From an uncultured Hyphomicrobiales bacterium (GTDB lineage: Bacteria; Pseudomonadota; Alphaproteobacteria; Rhizobiales; Ancalomicrobiaceae): DNA of 64,000 nucleotides. How positions within the stretch are numbered: position 1 is the first letter of the stretch; every line of letters starts with the position of its first letter. The position numbers were made by a program, and so were the translations under genes. Below the pieces are notes generated by a model. It was not told the DNA's origin. It did not search any database and worked only from the letters and a program-made list of their open reading frames with translations. Positions 1 to 9,250 of the stretch are shown piece after piece. The DNA lies in assembly GCA_903930435.1 (NCBI GenBank), contig CAIYYN010000065.1, forward strand, positions 275,758-339,757. Reading direction: 5' to 3'.

Positions 1-901
1 GCCGCGCCTCGGAGCCATGAATGCGCTGGATATCATCCTGATATTTCAAGAGAACACCGAGCGTATCGGACACGACCGTGGGATCGAGTGCCATCTGGTC
101 GAGTTCAGTCAAAGCAGTAGCCCAATCAAGCGTCTCGGCAACGCCCGGCGCCTTGAAGAGTTCCATGCGGCGCAATGCCTGCACAAAGGCAACTACTTCC
201 GCCGAGAGCCGCGCAGCAACGCCCGGCAGCCGCGTGCGCACTATCTGCAACTCACGCGCTGCATCCGGGTAATCAACCCAGTGATAGAGACAGCGGCGCT
301 TCAGAGCGTCGTGGATCTCTCGGGTACGGTTGGTCGTAATGATTACGATCGGCGGCTCGACAGCCTTGATTGTCCCCAGTTCCGGGATGGTCACCTGCGC
401 TTCGGCCAACACTTCCAGCAGGAACGCTTCGAATGCTTCATCGGCCCGGTCGAGTTCATCGACGAGGAACACCGGTGGTCCGTTCAACCCGGATTCCAGC
501 GCTTGCAGCACCGGTCGCTTGATCAGGAAGCGTTCGGAAAAGATATTGGCACCAAGCTCGGCTCGATCCACGGAACCGGCAGCCTCGGCCATACGGATCT
601 CGACCATTTGCGCCGGATAATTCCATTCGTAGACGGCCGACGCCAGATCAAGCCCTTCATAACACTGCAACCGAACAAGCTTGCGGCCCAGGGTCTCTGC
701 CAAAACCTTGGCAATTTCGGTCTTGCCCACACCTGCTTCGCCTTCCAGAAACAGCGGACGCTTCAACGCCAGAGACAGGTGCAACACCGTTGCGAGCGCA
801 CGGTCAGCCACATAGCCCGCACTCTCCAGGAGCGCTGCTGTCTCATCGATTGTGCCCGGCATCGAACGGCCAGCAGTCATGTTGGAAGTCATCGCTCGCA
901 T
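1..901 (-). CDS. MoxR family AAA+ ATPase (partial, C-terminus off the left edge)
   Basis: The minus-strand frame stays open to base 1, so the C-terminus is missing. The 300 visible residues form an AAA+ module of the MoxR/CoxD type. Walker A GEAGVGKT lies at about residues 54-61, Walker B FLVDELDR at about 145-152, and a sensor-1 segment IVIITTNRTREI at about 185-196. MoxR ATPases usually act with a von Willebrand factor A protein as metal-insertion or assembly chaperones; in alphaproteobacteria such a partner often follows, but it would lie outside this window. In-frame ATGs exist at 901, 892 and 880. AGGGAA just before 901 is close to it, so 892 is also possible. The target protein cannot be inferred from what is visible. 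Confidence 0.88.
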   Translation of the reverse strand, partial: MRAMTSNMTAGRSMPGTIDETAALLESAGYVADRALATVLHLSLALKRPLFLEGEAGVGKTEIAKVLAETLGRKLVRLQCYEGLDLASAVYEWNYPAQMVEIRMAEAAGSVDRAELGANIFSERFLIKRPVLQALESGLNGPPVFLVDELDRADEAFEAFLLEVLAEAQVTIPELGTIKAVEPPIVIITTNRTREIHDALKRRCLYHWVDYPDAARELQIVRTRLPGVAARLSAEVVAFVQALRRMELFKAPGVAETLDWATALTELDQMALDPTVVSDTLGVLLKYQDDIQRIHGSEAR

Positions 902-1549
902 TTTCCCTGTTCAGCAATCGCGTCTGAGATAGGACCGGCTGTTACGCCGACAAGTGTACTGTCTCGCCACTCCTTGCTATGTGGCCCGGCTGCACAATGC
1001 AAATCAATTGCCGTTTGCGGGGGAACATCCACAATCCCCAGTCACAACACCCATTGACCCTATCGAAACGACGGCTGTACACCGGGCCCTGCTGCCGGAC
1101 GTCTCGACGGTAGAGGCCCCAGACACACCCTCAATTCTCAATTGTCGGAATTTTACAAATACTTGCGACCATTTTATTCTTGCAATGCAGTGCCGACGCA
1201 TGCATCTCCCCGGCGATCAGCCAAAATAAACGATCGATAGCGCAAAATCGGAAAATTCTTCCGATAAATATTGTTCATTGAGATTTTTTGTCTTTTATGC
1301 TGCACATATCCCGATGGGAATTGCCAAATAGAAACGTGTTGGTAATCATGGCGGCAATGGGGCAGCGGCCCCGAACGGGTCGGTATCCTATAACCGGCTA
1401 ACAATTTAACAGGGAACGAACACCGGCGCTTATCGGGAAGACCCGAGATGAGCCTGGTGAAGGGTCGAATTGAGTGGCAGCGACACAGAGGCAACTAGCC
1501 TTGTGTGATTGCAGCATCTGGTAAAGGCGTCGGGAGCATCGGGGCAAGT
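902..1549. other. Intergenic region upstream of the liv operon
   Basis: No convincing gene is seen; open frames here lack ribosome sites and family resemblance. The right part (about 1140-1420) is richer in A+T than the neighbouring genes and presumably holds the promoters for moxR (minus) and livH (plus). One clear element is the inverted repeat at 1247-1265, with 7-base arms ATCGGAA and TTCCGAT separated by AATTC, which could be an operator. No -35/-10 pair could be assigned with confidence. Confidence 0.5.
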
Positions 1550-2488
1550 ATGGAAGTATTCCTCCAGCAGCTCATAAACGGTATCACTTTAGGATCAATC
1601 TACGGGCTCATCGCCATCGGATATACGATGGTGTTCGGTATCATCGGCATGGTGAACTTCGCCCATGGCGACGTCTTCATGCTGTCAGCCTTTGTTGCCC
1701 TGATCACATTCCTGATCATTACGTCTGCCTTGGCTGCCTTGGGCATCGTGGCAAGCTCGGTCTGGATCATCATTGCACTGCTGCTTTGCCTGGTGGCGGC
1801 GATGGTCATTACCTCGCTGTGGAACTGGGCGATCGAACGCATCGCTTACCGCCCGTTGCGCGGATCGTTCCGCCTGGCTCCGCTGATTTCGGCCATCGGC
1901 ATGTCGATATTCCTGTCGAACTTCGTGCAGGTCACCCAGGGTCCTCGCAACAAGGCAACGCCGCCAATGTTGACCGAGAATATCACCCTCATCAACAGCC
2001 CGGTCTACAACGTGAATCTGTCCTACAAGCAGATCGCGATCGTGCTGGTGACCGTCGTTCTGCTGGCCGCATTCTGGTATCTCGTGCAAAAGACGCCACT
2101 CGGTCGCGCCCAGCGGGCTTGCGAGCAAGACCGCAAGATGGCTGCACTCCTCGGCGTTGACGTTGACCGGACGATCTCCCTCACATTCGTCATGGGTGCC
2201 GCACTCGCCGCTGTCGCAGGGACCATGTACCTCCTCTATTACGGCGTTGTCAGCTTCTCCGACGGGTTTACCCCGGGCGTGAAGGCCTTCACGGCAGCGG
2301 TTCTGGGCGGTATCGGTTCACTTCCGGGTGCCGTTCTTGGCGGCTTGCTGATCGGCCTCATCGAGACATTCTGGTCGGCCTATTTCACCATCGATTACAA
2401 GGACGTGGCTGCTTTCTCGATCCTCGTCGTCGTCCTTATCTTCATGCCACAGGGCATCCTCGGCAAACCCGAAGTCGAGAAGGTCTGA
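1550..2488 (+). CDS. livH: Branched-chain amino acid ABC transporter permease LivH
   Basis: This is the inner-membrane permease of the high-affinity Leu/Ile/Val (HAAT) importer. The 312-residue protein is hydrophobic throughout and opens with a typical LivH N-terminus: MEVFLQQLINGITLGSIYGL, followed closely by NFAHGD. The frame is open from a GTG at 1505, but the ATG at 1550 starts exactly at the family-conserved N-terminus and follows a GGGGC stretch, so it is preferred. The stop is two bases before livM, which indicates co-transcription with livM, livG and livF. It pairs with LivM to form the channel powered by LivG and LivF. Confidence 0.95.
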   Translation: MEVFLQQLINGITLGSIYGLIAIGYTMVFGIIGMVNFAHGDVFMLSAFVALITFLIITSALAALGIVASSVWIIIALLLCLVAAMVITSLWNWAIERIAYRPLRGSFRLAPLISAIGMSIFLSNFVQVTQGPRNKATPPMLTENITLINSPVYNVNLSYKQIAIVLVTVVLLAAFWYLVQKTPLGRAQRACEQDRKMAALLGVDVDRTISLTFVMGAALAAVAGTMYLLYYGVVSFSDGFTPGVKAFTAAVLGGIGSLPGAVLGGLLIGLIETFWSAYFTIDYKDVAAFSILVVVLIFMPQGILGKPEVEKV

Positions 2489-2490
2489 CA

Positions 2491-4185
2491 ATGACAGATG
2501 CAACCATTTCCCAACAAAAGGCAGGGTCACTGCGTCCGGCCTTCAGGGGTGCCCTGTTTGCGGGTGCCGTGTCGATTGGCGTGCTTGGCCCGTTCATTGG
2601 CCTGGAAACCGTCTCGAACATCGATAACCAGTTGGTGCTCGCCTTCCGGCCGTCGCTGCTGATTTTCATCTTGCTGATGATCACCAGCCTGCGATTTATC
2701 TTCCTGCTTCCAAAGCCTGTTCGCATCATCACATCGTTGATCGGCGGCGCTGTCCTGCTGGCGCTTGGCAGTGTGATGATCGCGAATGGCGGCTCGCTTG
2801 CGGGCATCTTCCAGTCGTTGGCGACACTCGGCGATATCATCGTGCGCGGCATCGCGACAACGGTCGGTTCGGCGAATTACGAGCCGACGATTGTCCAGCG
2901 GGTCGGCGGCGAACTGGTCTCGCTCGGCGCATTGCATCTGCTGATCGGCGGCATCGTACTCCTGTCCACGATCATCGGCGTCATCAATACAGCCGCTCAG
3001 AATGCACCGGGAGCCGGGCCTGTCGGACGCGGTATTTCGGCGCTTGTCGGACCATTCCTGATAGCTGCAGTGCTGGTCTATCCGCTGGCCGCGCTCTATG
3101 CCTACGGCCCACAGGGGTCGATCAAATGGATCGACAACTACGGCATCCAGATCCTGATTTACGTGATGCTCGGCTGGGGCTTGAACATCGTCGTCGGATT
3201 GGCGGGTCTGCTGGATCTCGGATACGTTGCCTTCTACGCTGTGGGCGCCTATTCCTACGCGCTGCTGGCGAAGAATTTCGGACTGTCGTTCTGGGTCTTG
3301 CTGCCGTTAGCCGGTATCCTGTCGTCGTTCTGGGGCATTCTGTTGGGCTTCCCGGTCCTGCGCCTGCGCGGCGATTACCTCGCCATCGTGACGCTGGCCT
3401 TCGGTGAAATCATCCGCCTGATCCTCATCAACTGGGTGGATTTTTCCAACGGTTACGCGGGTATCTCAGGCATTCCGCGCCCGACGCTGTTCGGCATCCC
3501 CTTCACGGCGGGGGATAACGGGTTCGTGGCCCAGTTCAACATGTTTATCCCCTGGGTTGGCGGTCTCATTCATGCAGCGCCCGATAGCTGGTGGATGACG
3601 TTCCAACTGGACTTCTCGCCGATCTATCGCACGGTGTTCCTGTTCTATGTGATCTTCGCCCTTGCGTTGCTGACGGCCTTCGTCACGTTGCGGATGCGTC
3701 GCCTGCCCGTCGGTCGGGCTTGGGAAGCCTTGCGCGAAGACGAAATCGCCTGCCGTTCGCTTGGCATCAATACCACGACGACCAAGCTGACGGCCTTTGC
3801 GCTCGGTGCCATGTTCGGTGGATTTGCCGGATCCTTCTTCGCCGCCCGGCAAGGCTTCATTTCGCCGGAAAGCTTTACCTTCATTGAGTCCGCTCAGATC
3901 CTCGCCATCGTTGTGCTTGGCGGCATGGGCAGTCTCTATGGGGTCGTGGTGTCGTCCATCGCACTTGTCGGTGGTTTCGAGATCATGCGCGAACTCGACT
4001 TCCTGAAGCAGATCTTCGGGGAAAACTTTGATCCATCCCAGTACCGTTCGCTGTTGTTCGGTCTTGCCATGGTCCTGATCATGCTCTGGAAACCGCGCGG
4101 CCTCATTTCGACCCGCACGCCAACCGCCTTCCTGAAAAAACTAAAATCCGTGTCCGGTAGCCTCGTGAAGGAGGGCCACGGATGA
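2491..4185 (+). CDS. livM: Branched-chain amino acid ABC transporter permease LivM, N-terminally extended
   Basis: This is the second permease of the Liv importer. The LivM core begins near residue 215 (IDNYGIQILIYVMLGWGLNIVVG) and contains GDYLAIVTLAFGEIIRL and a C-terminal ALGAMFGGFAGSFFAARQGF segment typical of the family. At 564 residues it is longer than common LivM proteins (about 300-460). The first 200 or so residues hold several extra hydrophobic segments. The start ATG at 2491 follows the livH stop by two bases. The stop overlaps the livG start (ATGA at 4182-4185), showing translational coupling. Confidence 0.94.
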   Translation: MTDATISQQKAGSLRPAFRGALFAGAVSIGVLGPFIGLETVSNIDNQLVLAFRPSLLIFILLMITSLRFIFLLPKPVRIITSLIGGAVLLALGSVMIANGGSLAGIFQSLATLGDIIVRGIATTVGSANYEPTIVQRVGGELVSLGALHLLIGGIVLLSTIIGVINTAAQNAPGAGPVGRGISALVGPFLIAAVLVYPLAALYAYGPQGSIKWIDNYGIQILIYVMLGWGLNIVVGLAGLLDLGYVAFYAVGAYSYALLAKNFGLSFWVLLPLAGILSSFWGILLGFPVLRLRGDYLAIVTLAFGEIIRLILINWVDFSNGYAGISGIPRPTLFGIPFTAGDNGFVAQFNMFIPWVGGLIHAAPDSWWMTFQLDFSPIYRTVFLFYVIFALALLTAFVTLRMRRLPVGRAWEALREDEIACRSLGINTTTTKLTAFALGAMFGGFAGSFFAARQGFISPESFTFIESAQILAIVVLGGMGSLYGVVVSSIALVGGFEIMRELDFLKQIFGENFDPSQYRSLLFGLAMVLIMLWKPRGLISTRTPTAFLKKLKSVSGSLVKEGHG

Positions 4186-5102
4186 GCGAGTCCATGACAC
4201 CCCGTTGGGAATCCGATCCGATCCTGAAGGTAGAGCATCTCACGATGCGATTTGGCGGCCTAGTTGCCGTGAACGACCTCTCCTTCTCCGCCGGTCGCGG
4301 CGATATCACCGCGCTGATCGGCCCGAACGGTGCTGGCAAGACAACCGTCTTCAATTGCATCACCGGGTTTTACAAGCCGACCGAAGGCCGCATGGCGCTG
4401 ATCCATCCGCGTCTCGACATTGATGCCGAAATCGAAGCGGCGACCGAAAGCGGCGCACCCTATATCGAGCGTCCGAGCGTCTTCCTGCTTGAACGCCTGC
4501 CCGATTTCCGGGTGTCGGCAGAAGCCAAGGTCGCGCGCACGTTCCAGAACATCCGCCTGTTTCAGGGCATGACCGTTCTGGAAAACCTGCTCGTTGCCCA
4601 GCACAACGCCCTGATGAAGGCTTCAGGCTATTCGGTGCGCGGCATTCTGGGATTCAAGAGCTACGGGCGGGCCGAAGTCGGTGCCATGGAGCAGGCCAAA
4701 TATTGGCTTGACAAGACCGGCCTGACCGACCGGGCGGACGATCCGGCTGGCGATTTGCCCTATGGCGCGCAGCGTCGTCTCGAAATCGCCCGCGCCATGT
4801 GCACAAAGCCGGTGTTGCTTTGCCTTGATGAGCCCGCCGCAGGTCTCAATCCGCGCGAAAGCCTGGAACTGAACACGCTGCTGAACGGCATCCGCGAGGT
4901 GGAAAAAACATCGATCCTGCTAATCGAACACGATATGTCGGTGGTCATGGAGATTTCCGACCACGTCGTTGTGCTTGATTACGGCACCAAGATTTCCGAT
5001 GGCGCGCCGTCGTTTGTGAAGAATGATCCGCACGTGATCGCTGCCTATCTGGGTGTCGAAGACGAAGAAGTGGATAGTGCAGAAGCGGAGGTGGGCCTAT
5101 GA
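4182..5102 (+). CDS. livG: Branched-chain amino acid ABC transporter ATP-binding protein LivG
   Basis: This is one of the two ATPases that energise the Liv importer at the inner face of the cytoplasmic membrane. Walker A GPNGAGKT is at residues 47-54. An ABC signature-region variant LPYGAQRRLEIARAM and Walker B VLLCLDEPAAGL follow. The 306-residue length exceeds the usual 250-260 because of an insertion of roughly 45 residues between Walker A and the Q-loop (about residues 72-118, HPRLDIDAEIEAATESG onward); my recollection is that such insertions are common in alphaproteobacterial LivG. It starts inside the livM stop and ends inside the livF start (ATGA at 5099). Confidence 0.95.
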   Translation: MSESMTPRWESDPILKVEHLTMRFGGLVAVNDLSFSAGRGDITALIGPNGAGKTTVFNCITGFYKPTEGRMALIHPRLDIDAEIEAATESGAPYIERPSVFLLERLPDFRVSAEAKVARTFQNIRLFQGMTVLENLLVAQHNALMKASGYSVRGILGFKSYGRAEVGAMEQAKYWLDKTGLTDRADDPAGDLPYGAQRRLEIARAMCTKPVLLCLDEPAAGLNPRESLELNTLLNGIREVEKTSILLIEHDMSVVMEISDHVVVLDYGTKISDGAPSFVKNDPHVIAAYLGVEDEEVDSAEAEVGL

Positions 5103-5869
5103 GCGACCAGACTCAGATGCCAGTCACCCCGCTCGCTGGAAATACGGCTGCTCCAATGCTGACGATTCGCGGCGTTAAATCCTATTACGGCAATATCATC
5201 GCCCTCAAAGGCGTCGATCTCGATGTCAACGAGGGGGAGATCGTCACGCTGATCGGGGCGAACGGCGCAGGCAAATCAACGTTGATGATGACGATTTTCG
5301 GGACGCCCAGGGCGCGTGAAGGATCGATTCATTACGGCGATATCGACATCACGCAGAAACCGGCGCATGAAATCGCCCGATTGCGATTGGCCCAATCGCC
5401 GGAAGGTCGTCGTATATTCCCGCGCATGTCGGTGCTGGAAAACCTGCAGATGGGCGCGTCCATCGACAATTTCGCCCATTTCGACGAAGATCTGGAGAAA
5501 GTCTTCAAGCTGTTCCCGCGTCTGAAGGAGCGAGCCACCCAGCGCGGCGGCACCCTGTCCGGCGGCGAGCAGCAGATGCTGGCGATTGCGCGCGCTCTCA
5601 TGTCACGGCCTAGACTGTTGCTGCTCGATGAGCCGTCGTTGGGCCTTGCACCGCTGATCGTCAAGCAGATCTTCGACGCGATCCGCGAACTCAATCGAAC
5701 TGAAGGGCTGACGGTGTTCCTCGTCGAGCAAAACGCGTTCCATGCGCTTAAATTGGCCCATCGCGGCTATGTGATGGTCAACGGCCTGATCACGATGAGT
5801 GGCACCGGACAGGAATTGCTGGCACGGCCTGAAGTGCGCGCAGCCTACCTTGAAGGCGGACACCATTGA
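5099..5869 (+). CDS. livF: Branched-chain amino acid ABC transporter ATP-binding protein LivF
   Basis: This is the second Liv ATPase, which dimerises with LivG. Walker A GANGAGKST lies at residues 53-61, the signature LSGGEQQMLAIARAL near 150, and Walker B RLLLLDEPSLGLAP follows directly. At 256 residues it has normal LivF length plus about 20 extra N-terminal residues ahead of the LTIRGVKSYYG beta-strand. The start overlaps the livG stop by four bases, completing a tightly coupled livHMGF operon. Confidence 0.95.
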   Translation: MSDQTQMPVTPLAGNTAAPMLTIRGVKSYYGNIIALKGVDLDVNEGEIVTLIGANGAGKSTLMMTIFGTPRAREGSIHYGDIDITQKPAHEIARLRLAQSPEGRRIFPRMSVLENLQMGASIDNFAHFDEDLEKVFKLFPRLKERATQRGGTLSGGEQQMLAIARALMSRPRLLLLDEPSLGLAPLIVKQIFDAIRELNRTEGLTVFLVEQNAFHALKLAHRGYVMVNGLITMSGTGQELLARPEVRAAYLEGGHH

Positions 5870-5957
5870 GCATCATTGACCGTCCAACGCTTGGGCAGGA
5901 TGGTACCTTGACCGGTACGCCGATGATTACCGCGACCTATGGAGGCGCAGATACGCC

Positions 5958-6377
5958 ATGAATGCACTCTTGCAATTTGGCTCCCAGGCCAAGGCCTGGC
6001 TTGAATTGATCGCCGGTGGTTTTGCCGGATCGATCTTTGAAGGTGCCGATGGATCATTCGTCTGGGAATTCATCTTCGTGACGTTGATCCTTGGCGGCAT
6101 GGCGGCACGAGCGACCGGCAAAGCCAATGCATCGACGTGGCGGCCTTATACGCGCACGGCCTTCTTTATTTTTCTGTTGGGCTTCGCGGTACGCTTCCTG
6201 CATTTTGCCCTGTTCCAGCGCACGCTCTTGCAACCGCAGTATTTCATCGTCGACGAAATCATCCTGCAGGGGATCGCGTTCTGGGCATATCGCGCTGCGC
6301 GTGCATCGATGATGACACGCCAATACCGCTGGATGTTTGAACGCGTTGGATCAACGGGCTGGGTGCGGCGCGCTTAA
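5958..6377 (+). CDS. Small membrane protein of the liv operon (DUF6867-like)
   Basis: The 139-residue protein has about three hydrophobic segments: around residues 35-50, 65-85 (TAFFIFLLGFAVRFLHFALF) and 95-110. It lies 88 bases after livF on the same strand with a strong ribosome site, GGAGG, at about 5941-5945. I associate it with DUF6867, a family of unknown function that I recall next to liv operons in Rhizobiales; that assignment is from memory, not a search. The position suggests an accessory role for the importer, but no catalytic motif is visible. Confidence 0.8.
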   Translation: MNALLQFGSQAKAWLELIAGGFAGSIFEGADGSFVWEFIFVTLILGGMAARATGKANASTWRPYTRTAFFIFLLGFAVRFLHFALFQRTLLQPQYFIVDEIILQGIAFWAYRAARASMMTRQYRWMFERVGSTGWVRRA

Positions 6378-6856
6378 ACATAAACGGATTTCCATGCTCA
6401 TTTTCCGGCAATTTCGCGTGAAGCCGCGTGACAACCGTTGAATTCTGGGCATGATTGGCGCCAATCGGTGAAGACCGGTAGCGCCGGTTAGAAATCGGAC
6501 CAAGCTTGAGACCGTGGGACACTGCGGGAGGGCTGGCGAGGTCCCGATACCGAAACGCGTGAGGTTCTCGGACCGCGCGTGGGAAGACTCCGACCGGACG
6601 GTTCAGCGCTTCGGCAAGCTGCACTCGGACGGTGGAAGACGGACTGATCAGGCTTGCCTGACGCTTTGGACCCGCCACGTGCGAGGGATTGCGGAGGCGG
6701 TCGGACCAGGGGACGTATTGGTCTTGAAGTTGACCTCCGAACAGAGAGGCACCAACGGAAAAGACCTTGATGGACTGCTGGCGAATTCATCGGTGGCAGC
6801 CGTCAAATGACACATGAGCAAACGCTCGAGTAGTTGCATGGAGAGGAGCTAAGTCT
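6378..6856. promoter_or_regulatory. livJ leader region with a 14-bp palindrome
   Basis: This 479-base gap separates the permease/ATPase operon from livJ. It holds a perfect 14-bp palindrome, GATTGGCGCCAATC, at 6453-6466, a candidate operator. No -35/-10 assignment is firm. An open frame at 6514-6810 has no family resemblance and was rejected. The gap ends in the livJ ribosome site GAGGAG (6842-6847). A separate promoter for livJ is likely, because binding proteins are needed in excess over permeases. Confidence 0.45.
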
Positions 6857-7978
6857 ATGAAGAAAATGCTTTTGACCAGCACAGTGCTGGCAGTATCCAT
6901 GGCTTTCGCTGGTATGGCCAGCGCTGCCGACATCAAGGTCGGCGTTGCCGGTCCGATCACGGGCCCCAACGCTGCTTTCGGCGCACAGCTGAAGAACGGC
7001 ACCGAACAGGCTATTGCTGACATCAATGCCAAGGGCGGCATTCTCGGCAACAAGCTGGTCCTCGAAGTCGGCGACGACGTCTCGGATCCGAAGCAGGGCG
7101 TGTCGGTTGCCAACAAGTTCGTTGGTGACGGCGTCAAGTGGGTTGTCGGTCACTTCAACTCGGGCGTCACGATTCCGGCTTCGGAAGTCTACGCCGAGAA
7201 CAACATCCTGACGATCACGCCATCGGCCACAAACCCGAAGGTCACCGAGCGCGGCCTGCCGAACATGTTCCGTACCTGCGGTCGTGACGACCAGCAGGCA
7301 AAGGCATGGTCGGATTGGGTTCTGACCGGTCCAGGCAAAGGCAAGAAGGTTGCCGTTGTCCATGACAAGACCACCTATGGTCAGGGTCTGGCCGATATCG
7401 CCAAGGCGAACATCGAAGCAGGCGGCGTCAAGCCAGTTCTCTACGAAGGCATCAACATCGGCGACAAGGACTTCTCGGCTCTCGTCTCCAAGATCAAGGC
7501 TTCCGGCGCTGACGTCCTCATGTGGGGCGGTCTGCACACGGAAGGTGGTCTGATCCTGCGTCAGCTGCGCGATCAGGGCTCCAAGATCCAGATGCTCTCG
7601 GGTGACGGCATCACCGACAATGAGTTCTCCACCATCGGCGGCCCCGGCGTTGTTGGTACGCTCATGACGTTCGGTCCCGATCCGCGCAACAACCCGGCCG
7701 CCAAGGACGCGGTTGCCGCGTTCAAGGCCAAGAACTTCGATCCTGAAGCATATACCCTGTACAGCTACGCTGCCGTGCAGATCATTGCCCAGGCTGCTGA
7801 AGCCGCCAAGTCGGTTGACAACAAGAAGATCGAAGACGTCATGCATTCCGGCATGACCTTCCACACTGTCATCGGCGATATCGCTTATGACAAGAAGGGC
7901 GACCGCACCTCGATCGACTACGTCTGGTACACCTGGAAGCCAGGTGCGGACGGCAAGATCAGCTACTTCCAGGATTGA
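6857..7978 (+). CDS. livJ: Branched-chain amino acid ABC transporter substrate-binding protein LivJ/LivK
   Basis: This is the periplasmic binding protein that delivers branched-chain amino acids to LivHM. The 373-residue precursor has a clear Sec signal: KK at the N-terminus, a hydrophobic core LTSTVLAVSMAFAGM, and a likely cut after ASA at residue 23. The mature protein starts ADIKVGVAGPITGPNAAFG, characteristic of the Leu/Ile/Val-binding family. The conserved sequence continues with AIADINAKGGI and FGPDPRNNP. A GAGGAG ribosome site lies 9 bases before the ATG and an intrinsic terminator follows the gene. Substrate could extend beyond Leu/Ile/Val, as is common for this family in soil bacteria. 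Confidence 0.95.
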   Translation: MKKMLLTSTVLAVSMAFAGMASAADIKVGVAGPITGPNAAFGAQLKNGTEQAIADINAKGGILGNKLVLEVGDDVSDPKQGVSVANKFVGDGVKWVVGHFNSGVTIPASEVYAENNILTITPSATNPKVTERGLPNMFRTCGRDDQQAKAWSDWVLTGPGKGKKVAVVHDKTTYGQGLADIAKANIEAGGVKPVLYEGINIGDKDFSALVSKIKASGADVLMWGGLHTEGGLILRQLRDQGSKIQMLSGDGITDNEFSTIGGPGVVGTLMTFGPDPRNNPAAKDAVAAFKAKNFDPEAYTLYSYAAVQIIAQAAEAAKSVDNKKIEDVMHSGMTFHTVIGDIAYDKKGDRTSIDYVWYTWKPGADGKISYFQD

Positions 7979-8013
7979 TCTGAGCCAATCGGGTCATTCA
8001 TGACCTGACCAGA

Positions 8014-8050
8014 GCCGCCGCCGGGGAAACCTCGCGGCGGCTTTTGTTTT
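8014..8050 (+). terminator. Rho-independent terminator after livJ
   Basis: Perfect 8-bp G+C stem GCCGCCGC / GCGGCGGC (8014-8021 with 8034-8041), 12-base loop, then TTTTGTTTT. It lies 36 bases after the livJ stop. Confidence 0.9.
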
Positions 8051-8104
8051 GCCGTATAGTTTTGTCCGGTCCTGATCGCTTCCGTCTTGAAGGCATATCT
8101 CCCA

Positions 8105-9148
8105 ATGAACCGGCCCGGTCCCACAAATTCGATCCTCGACATTCCCGGTCTCAGTGTCGGCCACGCGCAGGATGCCAGATTGAAGTCCGGTGTGACGGTC
8201 GTCATTCCGGACCGCGCCGCGGTTGCCAGTGTCCACGTCATGGGCGGAGCGCCTGGAACGCGGGATACCGAGCTGTTATCGCCGGATGAGACCGTGGAGC
8301 GCGTCGACGCACTGGTCCTGTCGGGCGGATCGGCGTTCGGGCTTGATGCGCCCGGAGGCGTACAGGCCTGGTTGCGGGAACTCGGTCGCGGATTTGCTGT
8401 TGGTTCCGCACTTGTGCCCATCGTGCCGAGCGCGATCATGTTTGATCTGCTGAATGGCGGTAATAAGGACTGGGGACGCTTTTCGCCGTACCGAGAACTT
8501 GGCTATGCCGCCGCCGCGAACGCCTCGCGCGATCCCTTTCACCCGGGAACCATCGGGGCAGGTTTTGGCGCAACGACCGCAACGCTGAAAGGCGGCCTCG
8601 GGTCGGCCTCGCTGCAGCTTCCTTCTGGCGTGGTGGTCGCAGCCCTCGTTGCGGTCAATGCCGTGGGCACGGTGATCATCGGCGACACGCCCCATTTTTG
8701 GGCCGCTCCCTTCGAACTGGACGGAGAATTCGGTGCTCTCGGATTGCCACACCCGATGCCGAGCAGCGCGACAGACCTTCGGCTCAAGGGCCAGATGCGG
8801 GTGACCGACCCTGCCGCTATGCCGCCGTCGCGGGCGAATACCACGATCGCTATTGTCGCGACCAACGCAGATCTGACCAAGGCGCAGGCAAAACGCCTCA
8901 GCGTGATGGCGCATGATGGCATTGCGCGCGCTGTCTACCCAGCCCATACGCCATTCGATGGTGACCTTGTATTTTCATTGGCAACCGGCGAACAGCCCCT
9001 TGCCAGCGCCATGCAATTCGCCGAACTCGGCGCTACTGCGGCAAATGTTCTGGCCAGAGCCATCGCGCGCGGCGTCCATGCCGCAGCACCATCGCCGGAT
9101 GATCTCGTTCCGGTCTGGGCAGATATTGCAAAATTGCGTCAGACCTGA
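8105..9148 (+). CDS. P1 family peptidase (DmpA/BapA-like aminopeptidase, MEROPS S58)
   Basis: Members of this family are autoprocessing N-terminal nucleophile hydrolases that release N-terminal residues from small peptides or amides; DmpA acts on L- and D-alanyl amides and BapA on beta-peptides. The 347-residue protein contains GLSVGHAQD near the N-terminus, LVLSGGSAFGLDAPGGVQAWL at about 71-90, and GTIGAGFGATT at about 148-158. SRANTTIAIVATNADL at 242-257 fits the cleavage/nucleophile region, with Thr246 or Thr247 the likely catalytic residue. The ATG at 8105 is preferred over an upstream in-frame TTG at 8087. The gene is not coupled to livJ, which ends in a terminator, but it lies next to amino-acid catabolism genes. 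Substrate is unknown. Confidence 0.87.
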   Translation: MNRPGPTNSILDIPGLSVGHAQDARLKSGVTVVIPDRAAVASVHVMGGAPGTRDTELLSPDETVERVDALVLSGGSAFGLDAPGGVQAWLRELGRGFAVGSALVPIVPSAIMFDLLNGGNKDWGRFSPYRELGYAAAANASRDPFHPGTIGAGFGATTATLKGGLGSASLQLPSGVVVAALVAVNAVGTVIIGDTPHFWAAPFELDGEFGALGLPHPMPSSATDLRLKGQMRVTDPAAMPPSRANTTIAIVATNADLTKAQAKRLSVMAHDGIARAVYPAHTPFDGDLVFSLATGEQPLASAMQFAELGATAANVLARAIARGVHAAAPSPDDLVPVWADIAKLRQT

Positions 9149-9250
9149 CCGCATCCTGTGCAGGTGAGGTCTTCCGGGTTTGCAGGGGTATTCAGATAGC
9201 GCTTCTCCAGAATTCCGATAGATTTGAATTATTGATCCTGGAAAAGTGGT

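Noticed and set aside
17..1057. Plus-strand open frame of 346 codons at the left edge
   Set aside because: It lies antisense to the clear MoxR ATPase on the minus strand, has no family resemblance and arises from the codon pattern of the real gene.
1505..1549. GTG start 15 codons upstream for livH
   Set aside because: The extra residues are not LivH-like and the ATG at 1550 matches the family N-terminus.
6514..6810. 98-codon plus-strand frame upstream of livJ
   Set aside because: No ribosome site, random-looking composition and no recognisable motif; better explained as livJ leader DNA.
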